From: Pagrus major
Taxonomy: Eukaryota > Chordata > Actinopteri > Spariformes > Sparidae
Assembly: GCF_040436345.1 (NCBI RefSeq)
Contig: NC_133234.1
Coordinates: forward strand, 14,157,446 to 14,221,445
DNA length: 64,000 bases
Direction: 5' to 3'
Position 1 is the stretch's first letter, and each line of letters starts with the position of its first letter. Below, one piece after another: positions 1 to 12,800 of this stretch. The translations under genes were made by a program, and so were the position numbers. The notes below the pieces were generated by a model, which saw only the letters and a program-made list of their open reading frames with translations, did not search any database and had not been told where the DNA came from.

Positions 1-2
1 GA

Positions 3-3000
3 GAGGAGCTCCTGCACGAGGTGGCTGCTCGATACGTGGAGGGGATGAAAGACATGGACGGAAGGAAGCCAGGGCCTTCAAGCATTCTGGGTGAGACTTT
101 AAAATCATATCACATCTATTTGTAGCAATGGCAGAGATCTGACTTTCATTTGCTCTTTTAGGAGTCTCCCAGCTGAAGCCTGGGGAGGACGGGGGCTACA
201 GAGTGCCCTATAACCCAGAGGGGACAGGCTGTGGAGCGGCCATGAGGTCCATGTGCATTGGCCTCAGGTAAAACACTTGTATAAACACATAATAACTCCA
301 ATCCTCATCTCACTTTAGATGATCTGCCTCTCGCCTGAACCCGCCATGGGTTTGCTTATTATTATGTAATTATCAACGACCTTGGAGTATCGCTTTCCTG
401 AGCAGCTTCAGGGCATCTTAATGAGTGACAAAGGGATACACATACACATGTTATGAACTGATTTCAATTGATGTTGCAAATATTGGCACCAGCTTCAATT
501 CATATCTCTACTGGCACGTGTTTCAGCAGATGAAGGCACCTCTCTGTTGTGTAGATACGTAAGTCCTTTAAGTCTTTTTATGTTTTTGAAAGTGATAAAG
601 GCTTGACCTTCTTATGTTACAGACGTGACCCTCAAGAGTTAAGGTCAGAGTCCAAAATAACTCCTGACCGACTCACTGTGTTTAAGAGACAGTGTGAACA
701 CATTCCTTCACTCTGGTTTCTAGCAGTGTTGTAGTCAAGACCGCCTAAACTGAGACCAAGTCATGAAAATAGACCAGTGTGAGTCCCCCCAATGCATGAA
801 ACACAATAAAATGTGGATTGTGCTAATCATAGGCACTGCTAACATGAATCTGATCTACATTCATGTAAAAACCCATAGAAAACAAATGAAGATTCCTCTT
901 CATTCACCTCTTTTATTGCAATTTATGTGTGATATATATGTGTGTATGTATCAGTGTACCCTGAGACTTCATTCAGCACTCCTTTTCCATGTTTTACCAT
1001 CGACCTAACACAATGAAAAAAGTCATGCAAGCATCAGGTTTTTGGGGTGAGGTTTATCTGCCCATAGAAAGCATCATTAAGTATTCAATACAGTGCAGCT
1101 GTGGTCTTGACTGGTCTTGAAATAAAATCCATAGTCCTCTTTGTCTGAGACGGAGACAAGATCAAATAAAAATGTGGTCGATTCCGAGGTGAGGTGAGGC
1201 CTTCAGAAGGTCCTTAAAACACTACAAAAATAATTTATGTTTTAAATGTTTATTCGTATAGGGACAAGAATGGAGCATAAACTGATGCCACACACCTCAG
1301 TATTTATAGCCTAAGCTAGATGAAGAAGCTCCCCAGATGGGTATTTGAAATACATAAACATAAAACTCAACAGCAAATATACAAGAGACAATACAAACTC
1401 AACTATAAATTACGGACAAGAAAATACCTACAGAACAAAGTAAGACACACTGATCAGGATCCAGTTTGAGGTCTGCAGGTAAAGAAATCCACATATTTAC
1501 CCCTCCGATCACAAAATGCTGTTTGTCCGAATGAGTATTTTTTTTAAAGGCACCTTACAATTACTGTTGGATGCTCCGAATGTTACTGGGCCTGAAACTG
1601 TGAGTGGAATATCGCTCTTGTGTTTCCATTATTGATTAATCTTTGGATTATTTTCTTGATTGCTTCACAAAATGTAAGAAGAAATGTCCATCCCATTTTC
1701 CAGATCCAAGGTGACATCTTCTAATGGCTTGTTTTGTTCGAACAATAGCCCAAAACACAAATATACTCAGTTTGCAAGAGTATGTTACTGATAAAATAAG
1801 CAAATCTTCAGGTCGGAGAAGCTGGAATCAGAAAAACACTTTTGTTTGAAACATGATTTAAACCTAGAACAATTTTTGGAGTGTCTGACTCTCCTTTATT
1901 TATTTTGTTTTGGCTAGCCTTCAGTCTGGCTCATTTAAATTCCCAATTTTATATTTGTTCTGTCTGAGAATTGATGAATCACCAGAATAAAAAAGAAGAA
2001 AAGAAACGCCACTCAAAACTCAAACTTGTTTTTGTTGTTTTGTTTCTTTTTTAAAACAGGTCACTTTTTTAGAAAATATATGTTTGGATGAATTATCTAC
2101 ATCTTACCTTTCCTAAGCAAGTTACAGCCTCTTATTATACTATTTATTAATACTATCTTAGACGTTGAGGAGAGGTTATTAAATCATAACAGAGAACAAT
2201 GAAGCAAAGGTGATTTTTTAACAACAAAAGTAGCTTGGCTACAACCATCCCCCTTTGGCCCTGAGGAAGAAACTACATGGGTTTCCTTCCCGTATCCATG
2301 CTGCAGAACGTGATGCTGTGATCACCACTGAAAGCCTGAGAATCTCCGCTTTACATTACTTTACTTTACATACAGTTTTCAAAGAATATGGATCGATGGA
2401 TTAGTGGTTCAAAAGTTAATTAACATTTTAGAAGAATAGCACTTTTAAGAAAACAGCGGCTGCCTGGGTCTTTGAGGGCTGAACGACTAATCAATAAACA
2501 AAATAATTGCAATTAATTTTCTGCCGATTGGCTAATTGATTCATCCACTAATCATTTCAGCTCTAAACTCATCACATTTGGTTGCATTCATCAGGAACTG
2601 ACTGGATGGAATTAATCCCTTTTTTAATTGTGGGAAAAAAGAAACATCCAGTCGTGTTATCTTCGTCTTCATTTAGGTTAATGAGGCGCATTGAAGTGAA
2701 GTGGCAATGTTAAAAATGCACCGTGCATGTTGGTCACCCAGTGACATCTCGAAAAGCATAATTTCACAGTTAGATTTACAGTCGAGGCGCGCGGCTGCTG
2801 CTCTTATCCGAAGTTGTTTATAATGAATGCAACAGTGGAAAACATTCTTTGATCACAAAGCAGAAAATAACCACTAAATAAAAAGAGTTCCAGTGTTAAA
2901 ACATTAGCCGGAAGCAGTTAAAACATCATGTGGACTCATTAAAGCATGAAAAGTAGTAATTACTTTAAACATAATTTATATCCAAACAGAGTACTTACAC

Positions 3001-3582
3001 AGAGAAACAGATTTCTCTTCTGATTGATGGAGCACAGCAGGTTTATGGAGAAAACTGTGGAGTAAATGAGGACTAATGCTTCGCCCTCACCAGATATCCA
3101 AAGCCTGACCAGCTCTTGTCGTTGGTGGCGGTTGCCGTGGAGACAGGCCGGATGACCCACCCTCACCCCACCGGTTTCCTGGGCGCGGTAGCATCGGCCC
3201 TTTTCACAGCGTACGCCGTCCAGCACAGGCCGATCACGACGTGGGGTCTGGGCCTGATCAACGAGGCCTGTCCGATAGCAAAGTGCTTCGTTCAGGGTCG
3301 AGGCTTCGCCGTGGAGGAGACCGAGAGAGACTGGGGCTACTTCTGTGACAAGTGGCAGTGGTAAGAGCAGCTGAAATCAGGCTTTGGTGTTCATTGCGGC
3401 TTCCAGCATCAGTAACTTTCTGTTGACCTATTTCAGTCTCTAGGTTAATAGATGATGGCAGGAGGCTTGAAGTAAAATGTCACCGGTCACATTCAGTTCA
3501 GAAGCACAAAGATCATTTTATTACAGTATTGCTCCTGATTTATTACTTTTCTACTTTACTACTACTACTGTGTGTGTGTGTA

Positions 3583-3647
<65 letters not shown>

Positions 3648-5622
3648 TTACCACTGACATAAACAGCCATTTCCACATCAGATACAGTGAAAACGATGAC
3701 CAGGATGTCTTCTCCACAGGTATCTGGATCAGAGGGGCATCTCTAATGGGAAGGGCCCTGCGATGTGGCCCTCCGCCTACGGCCCAGCTGAGAGAGACGA
3801 AACCTACAAGAGCTTCAGCCTGTCGGGCTGGGCGGGACGCAGTGGCCACGATGCTCCCATGATAGCGCTGGACGCCCTGCTGGGGGCGGGTTCGGACTGG
3901 GAGGAGCTGATGAGCAGAGCGGGCTTTCATGGAGGTCAGAGATTCAAAGAAGAAAAATGTCTGTTTTTTGGGGGGGGTCTTATAGGCTGATAGAAAAGTC
4001 TCGATCCCACTAAACCTATCTTATTTCAGCCTAAACTGAAGTAGTTTCAACTATAGACCTAATCTTCATCAATCCCAAGCCTTTTTCATGAATATAGCCA
4101 GTTTTAATGTTAAGCCTTATGGCACTTCTACTCATAACCCCGCTGGACTTTATTTCACATCTTTTAGCATATTTCACACCGCCCAGGCCTCTTGGTTCAA
4201 ACAGAGATGTTTTCCGAACGACTGCTTATCCAATCAGGGCACTTTTGTTCGGAGAGAACATGCGGACTAGTGGTTGAAACTCTAATTGGTCGTCATCTGT
4301 CATTGTGTTGAGGACAGAAGCAGCTTCGTCAAGGAAGCACAAATTAAGCATAAAGGGAACTTCTTTTTTACAGCGACTGAACAAGACGTCTTTAACACTA
4401 AGACTGACATTAAAGATGTTCCAATGTAGCTTTACTGTCAGAGCGGTCCATGGGTCAAGTTATTGTGATTAATAGACCTCTCTTTTTGCCAGCATATATA
4501 ATTCCTAAAAAAAAAACATAAAAACAGTGTGTCCATTAACAGTTCTTTCAGCGCAACAGCTAAGTCTGAGACTCCGACACGTAGGCTATCGAGCATCCTC
4601 TGTTTCTGTGATAATATTAGAAGGCGAAGGAAAGTTTAACTTCCCAACATCATGCAGTGATGTGTGATAGACAACAACTTAAAATGTGAATTTCCTAATT
4701 TAAAAACGCAAGACAAATGATGAGGTATTTGATTTCCCAACACAGCAGCCCTGTGGTGATCTGCTCAATAATTGTCAACAAACCTAAAGCTTCAGTGTAA
4801 AGTAGATGTAGTGTATCGTGTGTGTTTAGGCTACATGACAAAACATATTTTTTATCTAGTTGAAGACAATAAATGACGTGTGTTAAAGTGAGCAAAGGAG
4901 AGTTTAACTGCATCCAGTTGTCTAGCATAGATACGGAGAAACATTAGCATTCTTTGAGTTGTATTTCTGGCCATCTGACGGATGGTAAGTCCAATTTTCA
5001 CTCTTTTAACTTTGTTTCGAGTCCGAAGTCATCAAATCCCAAGGCCAATATCTGACCCTGTAGCTGCTAAATCCTCTTCTTCTTTTCACCCCTTAACCTT
5101 AGTGAAAAACTTCAATGTGATACATGAAGCTAAATCTTCCACTGTATTCACCACCTGCTAGGTGCTAATTTTGTCTGATGTGTGGTGCTGGGCAGGGAGC
5201 AAAGAGCGGTAGTGAGACTGAACTAAAGCGGTGGGCAGGAAAACCAGAACAATAAACCCAAAGACGTTGAAAAGCTCTGCAGAGTCGGTGATAATCCTTG
5301 GTGGGATTTTCATCACGAGAGACGTCTTTAATGTTACACAGTCATTAATGTTCTCTTGTTAGTAAAACATATTGATTATTGCAGCTTTAAAGCCAGCAAA
5401 GAGCTGTATCAATTAAAAACAGACACTTGCTTCATCACATCACTAATGTTAATCTCCTCTCCCTCCCGTCCAGGCGACAGTGACAGCACGGCTGTGATTG
5501 CCTGCTGCTGCTGGGGTCTCCTCTATGGCACCCAGGGGGTCCCTGAAGGAAACTACACCAATCTGGAGTACCGGGACCGACTGGAGCGCAGTGCAGAGCA
5601 GCTCTACGCCCTGTCACACTGA
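3..5622 (+). CDS. adprh: ADP-ribosylarginine hydrolase, 5'-truncated by window edge
   Basis: The enzyme removes ADP-ribose from arginine side chains, reversing arginine mono-ADP-ribosylation in the cytosol. Seen: five exons, 3-90, 162-267, 3094-3360, 3720-3934 and 5474-5622, with matching GT-AG borders and phases, giving 274 residues; mammalian ADPRH is about 357, so roughly 80 N-terminal residues, including the first metal-binding aspartates, lie left of the window. Family landmarks in order are [19 protein letters not shown]-like [31 protein letters not shown] and GGDSDST across the last intron, whose aspartates bind the catalytic Mg2+ in this family. The ending [17 protein letters not shown] matches ADPRH. 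All metal-site residues visible are kept, so it looks active. It converges on atxn2l. The non-catalytic paralogue ADPRHL1 is less likely because the GDSDST motif and the C-terminus fit ADPRH better. Confidence 0.9.
732..1190. repeat. possible degenerate interspersed element
   Basis: The left side carries GTAGTCAAGACCGCC followed by a second CTGAGACCAAG motif. The right side carries GTGGTCTTGACTGGTCTTG and GTCTGAGACGGAGACAAG, which are roughly inverted versions of the same words. That arrangement suggests the ends of an old non-autonomous element inside the adprh intron. The ends are imperfect and no target-site duplication is clear, so this is a tentative call. Confidence 0.35.
2475..2575 (-). 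repeat. fragment of dispersed GATTAGTTGATTAATC-type repeat
   Basis: Contains GACTAATCAATAA, then AATTTTCTGCCGATTGGC and CACTAATCATTTCAGCTCT. Read on the minus strand it resembles the start of the copies near 56772 and 59788 (AGCTGAAA, then AT-rich GATTAGTTGAT words). It is a partial copy in the adprh intron. Confidence 0.5.
3570..3642. repeat. (TG)n-(TA)n compound microsatellite
   Basis: A TG run passes through a short mixed stretch into about 25 TA units, preceded by a CTA triplet run near 3551. It lies in the adprh intron between the exons ending at 3360 and starting at 3720. The TA tract is expected to vary in length between individuals. Confidence 0.95.
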
Positions 5623-6883
5623 GACGGCCGCCACAGCCTGCTGCACTGACACTGACGAGTTTACCAGCAGCCTGCACTGAGCGAAAACTAGGCCACACGC
5701 TCCGACACATTGACGCAGAGCCGGTTGGCGCGCTCGGTAGTACATCAATCCAGAGTGCTGTCACATAAACAAAGTGTGGTGTCATACTTGCCTGAAGGTG
5801 AAGCAGAGTGCCCCACTAACCCAGAGAAGAGTCATTCTGCCACATCAAGGACTCATGATATTGGCTCTGAGGCTGGTGTATTAAGAGGTCTCCCCCTAGT
5901 GACTGTTTTAAATTAACATTCAGAGTTGTAGCACCAAGTGGAACAAATCCAAACTAATGAGAATGTGAAGAGGATACAAAAAGTCCCCTAGGAGGTAATT
6001 ATTTTGTTTTGTCAGGCTGACATAATAGCAAATGCTTAGCGAGCTTCAAATTAAATGCACTCTTGTTATCGTCTAATGAAAAATACATTTCTGTGTGTCA
6101 TTACAGTTAACGGTTACTTCACGCAGTGGGGAGCAAAACTGTAACAGCAGACAAGCACAATTAATGATACAATAAATTAAACAAACAAAGCTTTGTAGTT
6201 GAGTTGAAAACTTTATTTTTTGGTCATTGTTGTTTTAATATTTTTTTTGTCTTGTCCATTTCTTTTTTTTTATTAATTATACTTTTCTACTGGAGAGAAG
6301 AAGGGCAAAGGGGTGGTTTGAACTACTGGATTGAGTTAAAAAAAAATTATTTGCTAAAAATCTCCATCCTCTTCAAATCCCTCCGTTCATGCTGTATTCA
6401 TGAGAATTCCCGCGACAGTCTGTGTTTCCATTTGAGTCATGGTCCTTACAAAACCCCACAAGGCTAAAACACATTGCTGGAAGATAAAGTGTCTGCTGCT
6501 GTTTTTCATCTGCGTCGTCTCCTCTCCGACTGGTCCGCCCTGCGAGGTGCCTCACGTCTCTGAAAGGGGAAGGAGTTGGAGAGATGAGCAGGATGGCAGC
6601 AGGGGTCGGACGCTGCTGCTGTCGTCTGCCACCTTCATCATTAGCATTAAAAAGGTCCTCCTTGTCGGGTTGACACTGAGGTTTGTAGCGATGAAGAACA
6701 ATACAGCAGAAGCATAAGGTGCTGTGAGACTTTTTGTCCTCTTCTCTCCTCTGCGCTCCTGTCAGTTTGTTTTTTTATGAGTCGCGTTCAGTCTGGGCCT
6801 CACATCCAGCAGGCAGCGGGGATGTTGGGGCTCATTCCTGGGAACAGTCTGGGAGGTAACGGGGTGAAGGGACCAGGTGGGGT
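5623..6883. other. tail-to-tail 3' UTRs of adprh and atxn2l
   Basis: The adprh 3' UTR starts at 5623, with its likely poly(A) signal AATAAA at 6171-6176. The atxn2l 3' UTR runs leftward from 6883, with a minus-strand AATAAA at 6212-6217 (TTTATT on the plus strand). The two signals are about 36 bp apart, so the transcripts must end almost on top of each other or overlap. No other gene is seen here. Confidence 0.65.
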
Positions 6884-9800
6884 TTAGTTTCCAGGCTGAT
6901 GGAAGGGAGCAGGGTGTGTTTGTACCTGCATTGCTGTGGGAAGTAAACGAAAAAACAACAACGAGATCAATGAACGCTACATTTCAAACCAAAGAGAAAG
7001 AATCTGAATCATCTTTAGTTGGCACTATGTCTCGTACCTTGTGGATGTCCTATGTAAAAATGTTGGTGTGCTCCTTGCTGAGGTCCGTGCTGGGGGTGCT
7101 GGGGCACTGAGCCGGGGCCCTGCTGAGGGGGCGGCTGCAACATCACTAACTGGGGCTGACCATGTCCTCCCGAGTGGTGGGGACCTGACATGGGTCCCTG
7201 TACGTGGGCCTGCGGGGCCAGGAGATTGATAAATTAAGTTCAAAATGAAGCAACACTTGCAGAAATTCTCACATTTTCCTGCTGACTTTGTGTTTAATCA
7301 ACAAATTTCATTCATTTGGAACAATAACGATGCAGTAGAGGAAGTATCAGCACCGTGGATCCATACCTGTGCTAACTGTCCCAGGGGATATGTTGGTGGG
7401 ATGCCCTGGTGGCTGTGGATGCTGTAGCCCTGGATGGGGTAAGAGCCCTGTGGAGACGTGTGGCCTGGCGGCATGTTGGGTGGGGTGGGTGCTGACAGCG
7501 GACCTGAGTGGTACAAGGACTGGGGCTGTGGGCCTGACTGGGCGTTCTGAAAGGAGAGTTCACAAAATCAAAATGTTAAGAGATAATAAATTAAAGCAAC
7601 ATTATGTAAAATTGGCATTTTGTGCGATTTGGCGCCCCCCACAGTTTCTGACTAAAACACCACCGTCATAAATACAAATCCCAGGTCTGTAACAATTTGT
7701 CAGATGTAATGTAGGTGCAAACTACAAACAAAGCTCATTACGTCATCACAATTATGTGTTGAAAACTTGTATCTTGAAGTAAATATGTATGTAATGCTGT
7801 GATCCTACCCTCTCACTGATGTTACATACATAGGGGGCAGAGTGGCTGTGACAGAGACACCATTCACCCTATTACAAGACACCGTACTATCAAAATGATT
7901 TTGAAGCTGTTATTTTGAGGTAAAAAAGTTACATAATGTTGCTTTAATCACAACAGCTGCTTCCAAGAGGCTGGATCCTCTTATGGATTTGGCCCATGGA
8001 AGCAAGTCTTTCAGAGGACCTGAAGGCTGGGCTAATCAGGCACTTCCCACACATGTTTTTGCACTCCTCTTGACCTTATAAAGTCTTATAATATCTCTAT
8101 AAAGTTCATCACCAGGAGGATACTGTAAAACTACAATACCAGCTATAAATACCACTGCCAAACTGGGGTAACTGACCGGTAAATCGTAAATATCCATTTG
8201 ACTTCCATTTATCTGTGCTTACATTACCAACATCCAGGCTACCAACACGACCAACAGTGGCATTTATTAGGGTGGAGCAAGTACTTGGCTAAAACAATTA
8301 TCCGGTACAGATAATGTACTTTTTACAAGAACGAGTATCATTCTAATAAAATGTGTCATTAACTGAACTCATGATGAAGGATAAACTTCATTCAATAGTA
8401 GACTGAAGTTTATTCATGCAAGTTTATAAAAAAACTTGTTCTGTAAATTGTTCTCTTACACTTGTGATTAAGAATATTGATCTAAAGCTCGATTCTGAGG
8501 CTGTTCTGTAAATAGTTTTGTAATAAATAATAAATATAAATCCACTTAAGACCTGCCCATTCAAAGTACAAATAGAAATTTGGATAATGTAGTTGGTTGA
8601 ACAGATTCCAATGCAGATAATGGTGTACTCTCTCATCCCTAGAGTTTAGGGAGGTATCTCACCTGTCCAGGGCTAGGTGCAGCATGCTGAGGAGGGGGCT
8701 GGTTGCCTGTCGGGGTACTGGAAGGTTGGGGCTGATGAACTGGACCTGAGTGGTGGGAGAATGACTGTGGAGCTACAAAGAAAAATAGATAATTAGTTTT
8801 AAGATGATGCTTAAAATTGTTGTTTTACAGTTGATATATTCAGGCTTTTTTAGGAAGTACTGAATTTACTAGCAATGATATGGTTTCTATCAATAACTGA
8901 TAAACTGTTGGGATTTCAAGGTTTTCATCCGGCCTTCTTAAGCACAATTCATGTCGAAGAATTGAAAATGGGAACAGTATGACTGAAAATTCATAACATT
9001 GGACCAATCACTGTTCAGGTTTGATTCTACTCACCATAGATGCCTTGCTGTGGTCCCTGAGGTCCGTCTCCCTGTGTAGGGAACTGGGGGCCTCCTGGAG
9101 GTCCCAGGGCTTGTGGGTGGGGACCCCCGCCTTGACCTATCATCCTGGCTCCACCCTGCAGCATGGAGTACATTGGCTGGAGAGGGGGAGAGAAGAGAGG
9201 AACAAATAACAATGTTAAATGTTTAAATATGGCGGCAGGATATACCTGAGAGCTTTAAGATGTTATTAACCTTGAATGATAGCTCTCAGAATCAGATAAT
9301 CCTCTTACATTAACTGTAATGCTACTGGAAACATCCTGCTGACCATTTAAAAGTCGAATTATAAAAAGGGGCTAGACTAGATGGTAGAAGTCCTACCTGT
9401 CCAGGGTAGGGTGTCATAGCCTGGATGACCTGCTGCTGGCCGTACTGCTGTGGGTTGTACTGCAGGTAGGACTGAGCGTAAGGGGACGCTACCAGTGGGG
9501 CCCCGGCGGCTGACGCTGCGGCTTGCAACATGGGTGGTGCTGAAGTGCCATGGTCGGAGCGCTGAGCCACTACTGAGCCTGGTGGAGGCAAAGAATTATT
9601 TTGTTAAGTAAGTGCCACAAGGTTGTTGGTTCGCATGTTACAGCAATCTGAAAACTTGTAATATGACACCAATGTAATACACAACATCTCTCCATTCAGA
9701 AACATTTATAAAAGCATAATTTAAGGTTAAAATTGAAGGCTACAGTGTCGGCTTTGACAAGAGCTAACGGAAAATGCATTTTAAAGGAAAATGTCAAAAT

Positions 9801-12800
9801 ATTTTATATAAGTCATACAACTCTAGAGGGAAATAACATTGTGTTTACCTTTGGTCCTGGGGTATTTTCCCTGGCTGACTGTAGACATGGTGTACTGGTA
9901 CATTTGAGGGGGCTGAAAGACAGAAGGGATCAAAACATCAACACAAGATTAAATGTTGGCATACATTTTGACCACTAACTTATCATTTCTTTTTCTTTGA
10001 TAGGCAAAACGCCAAAAAACCTCAGAGGTCAGACTCTCAAGTGTTAATATTTACAGATTTTTTGGTATTCTATTGTAGTAAAGGGAAATTTTCAACCGTT
10101 CAGCAAAACAAGATATTTGAATATGTCACTCAGGTAAACTGATGGGCATTTATATACACTGAAAATCAGAGTAATAGATAATGGAAATTATTATTGCAGC
10201 CCCAAATAATGACACTGGATGTAAATTTTGAGTCTAAAACCATGTACCCAAATGACAACATGTCAGTATGAAAAGAGAGATTGCTTCATGTTTATATTTG
10301 TTCCTTCCAAACATTTTGTACAAAGTCTTAAATGTCTTTGATAATAAACACAGCAGCGCCGATGAAAGCTTTTTGGCTCATGTACCTGCACAGAGTGGAT
10401 CTGTGACACATAGGAGAGGTAGGGGGTGTTGTAGAGTGGCCCCTGTCCGCCTGGGTGCTGAAGGACCACTGGGCTTGGAGGAGTTGGCCGAGGTGGGGTG
10501 GGCGCAGTGTTGGGCTTCGTCTGTGCGATAACACAACCAGAGGTGAATGAGTCTGCATTTAAGTAATTAGGCAACCACAACACATCCCCCCCCCCAATAT
10601 ATAGGACAATTTCCTCCATAGACCTCAAAAAGTGAAATCCTAGCATCGTGCCAACAGGTCTTTGACTAGCAAAAATATGCCGAACTCCCCTTAACTTAAC
10701 TGCTATTATACACTCCCTAATCTGTACAACAGATTATTAAAATGCTCTCTGTACATTACTCTAGCTTTAGCCAAGATAGTAATTTTTCACACTTTAAGAT
10801 AAGGGAAATTGTTGCACAGCAGCTTCATTACAAAGTAGAAGGAGTGTAAATAAAAATAACAACTAAAGTGCATTATCAGGACTTAACAGTATAACATTGG
10901 CTTACCATAGGCATTTGAGGTTTGATAGGGTTGAACTCTTTAGCGTTTGGATTTAAGGTTGATTTCTTCACTTGGCTAGAAGATGGAATAAAAAAAAAAA
11001 TGTGTTACAAATGGCAAAATAAAAGAAATGTTATCATGAGAAATCTGTCATTCTTTTTGAAACTCACTCTGCCACGCCCTCCGTCCGCTCGGACGTCTCC
11101 TCGCTTCCAGGGGTCCTTGCTGGCTGCGGAGTGGCTGGTGAATGCCTGTCTGAAACGGGTGCTGTGGGGGCTGCTGTTGTTGCACCAGGTGTAGATGTGG
11201 AGTCCTTGGAGGGGTCCTCCGCAGGGGCAGGTGAGGGCTGAGGCTGGGGCTGGGAAGGACTTGGAGCTAGAGGCTGAGGTTTGGCCTCTGAAGCAGGGTG
11301 AGCGTCTGATGGCGAGGGTTTGGCTGCGCTGGGTGGTGCGCCCTCACTGACGGCAGGAGGGGTGGCGGCTGCCGGGGAGCTGGGAGAGCTCGAGCTGCCT
11401 CCACTTGCCTGGAGCTAAAAAAGCGAGGAGGATGAGGATTGAGTCAACAGGAGAGATGTAGATATCCAGTAAAACTTTAAACTGCAACATCCAAGCCTTC
11501 CTCAAAAGTAACACGTTTCAATAAATATGTTGCACCTATGAAGGCTTTTCGTGGGTAAAAAATGTCAAGACATAAGAGACATGTTTGAACTTCCACCAGG
11601 GTGAAAGAAAAAATATTGGTAGTATTAATGATATATAAAAGGACTTGTTTTGTGATAGCTCCAAATTAAAATGAATAGTAAAAAATAAAAAATATATTGG
11701 AACTACAGTAAATAGCCAAACACTGCAATTATATAACTGCATTATAGCAACTTGAGTCCCAAATATACAGCTAATTTTACAATGACAAAAGAAAATATAC
11801 CTTCAGTAGCATACTGTCCTGAATGATCTTCACAGCAGTAAACTAGCATTTAATGTCATGTGAAACAAGTAATTGGTCACAACCAAGTGATGTTTTGGTG
11901 AAGTCAACGAACATCAGTGATGTCTCAGGTCGAAGCCTCTTGATTGGTCACAGATTTTCTAATTTCACGCTTCATGTAAAGCAGACTGAACTCTTACCCT
12001 GAACTCCTTGCCAAATTTCCGCAGCTCCTCAATCTGCGACCTTTGCTGGACCGAGGGAGCTGGTTGAGGACAGAGGAAACAAAAGGTTAATGAATATGTG
12101 AAATTTGAAAAGTGCAAACTGCTGTCAAAAACAAACCCAGGGCATACAGCTGGGCACAAGTGGATCATATGTCCTCTGATGAAGGTGTCCAAATTAAAAC
12201 TTATTTCTAGTCTTGCACACAAACCTTTACTACTCTTGCTTTCCTCTGTGCTGCTGGGGCTCTCGGCCGAGCGTTCTTTTGCTGCAGCGCCAAGGATCTC
12301 ATTCACTGTGAAGACAAGACAAACGGCAAATTAATTAGTTTCAGGTGACTGTCTCATTAAGGCAGATGAAGCTCACGTCATTCCAGAAAAAAATGGTTTT
12401 GACTTTGAGTTTAAACTCCTAACGATGAAACAAAAACAGGAGGTGAGAAAGTACCATCGACAGGGAAGAGAGGGGCGGGGCCAGATGTCTTCTGGGCAGG
12501 CAGGGAGACAGACGATGTGTCCAAATAAGGCGGGTCCTGGGAAGAGCCGGATTTAGGAGAGCGGGTAGCTGCAAGGACGAGACAGGACAAATTAAGTTTT
12601 AGGCAAAATCCATCAATACTACAGAAGAGGATTTTGTAGTTGACTGGATGTACCTGTGGACTGAGCATGTGAGTTTGCAGCTCGGCCTGTTCTACTCGAC
12701 TGTGGAGGTCTTTGGGCTTTAGGAGATGTTCTGGTAGAGACTGAAAGGCACAAAAAAAATGTCATCCATTAAAATCTCATCCACAGATGCGGTTAAACAC

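Larger units (their letters stand above)
268..3093. other. large adprh intron without recognised gene
   Basis: This 2.8-kb intron separates the GCGAAMR exon from the TGRMTHPHP exon. No coding exon with sensible splice borders was found. It holds a possible old mobile-element copy (about 732-1190) and a fragment of an AT-rich dispersed repeat (about 2475-2575). A pair of open frames near 763-1008 and 2960-3226 have no family resemblance and are taken as chance. Confidence 0.6.

Noticed and set aside
3565-3930. Minus-strand frame over an adprh exon ending in alternating Tyr-Ile
   Set aside because: Antisense of the exon plus translation of the TA microsatellite; no gene.
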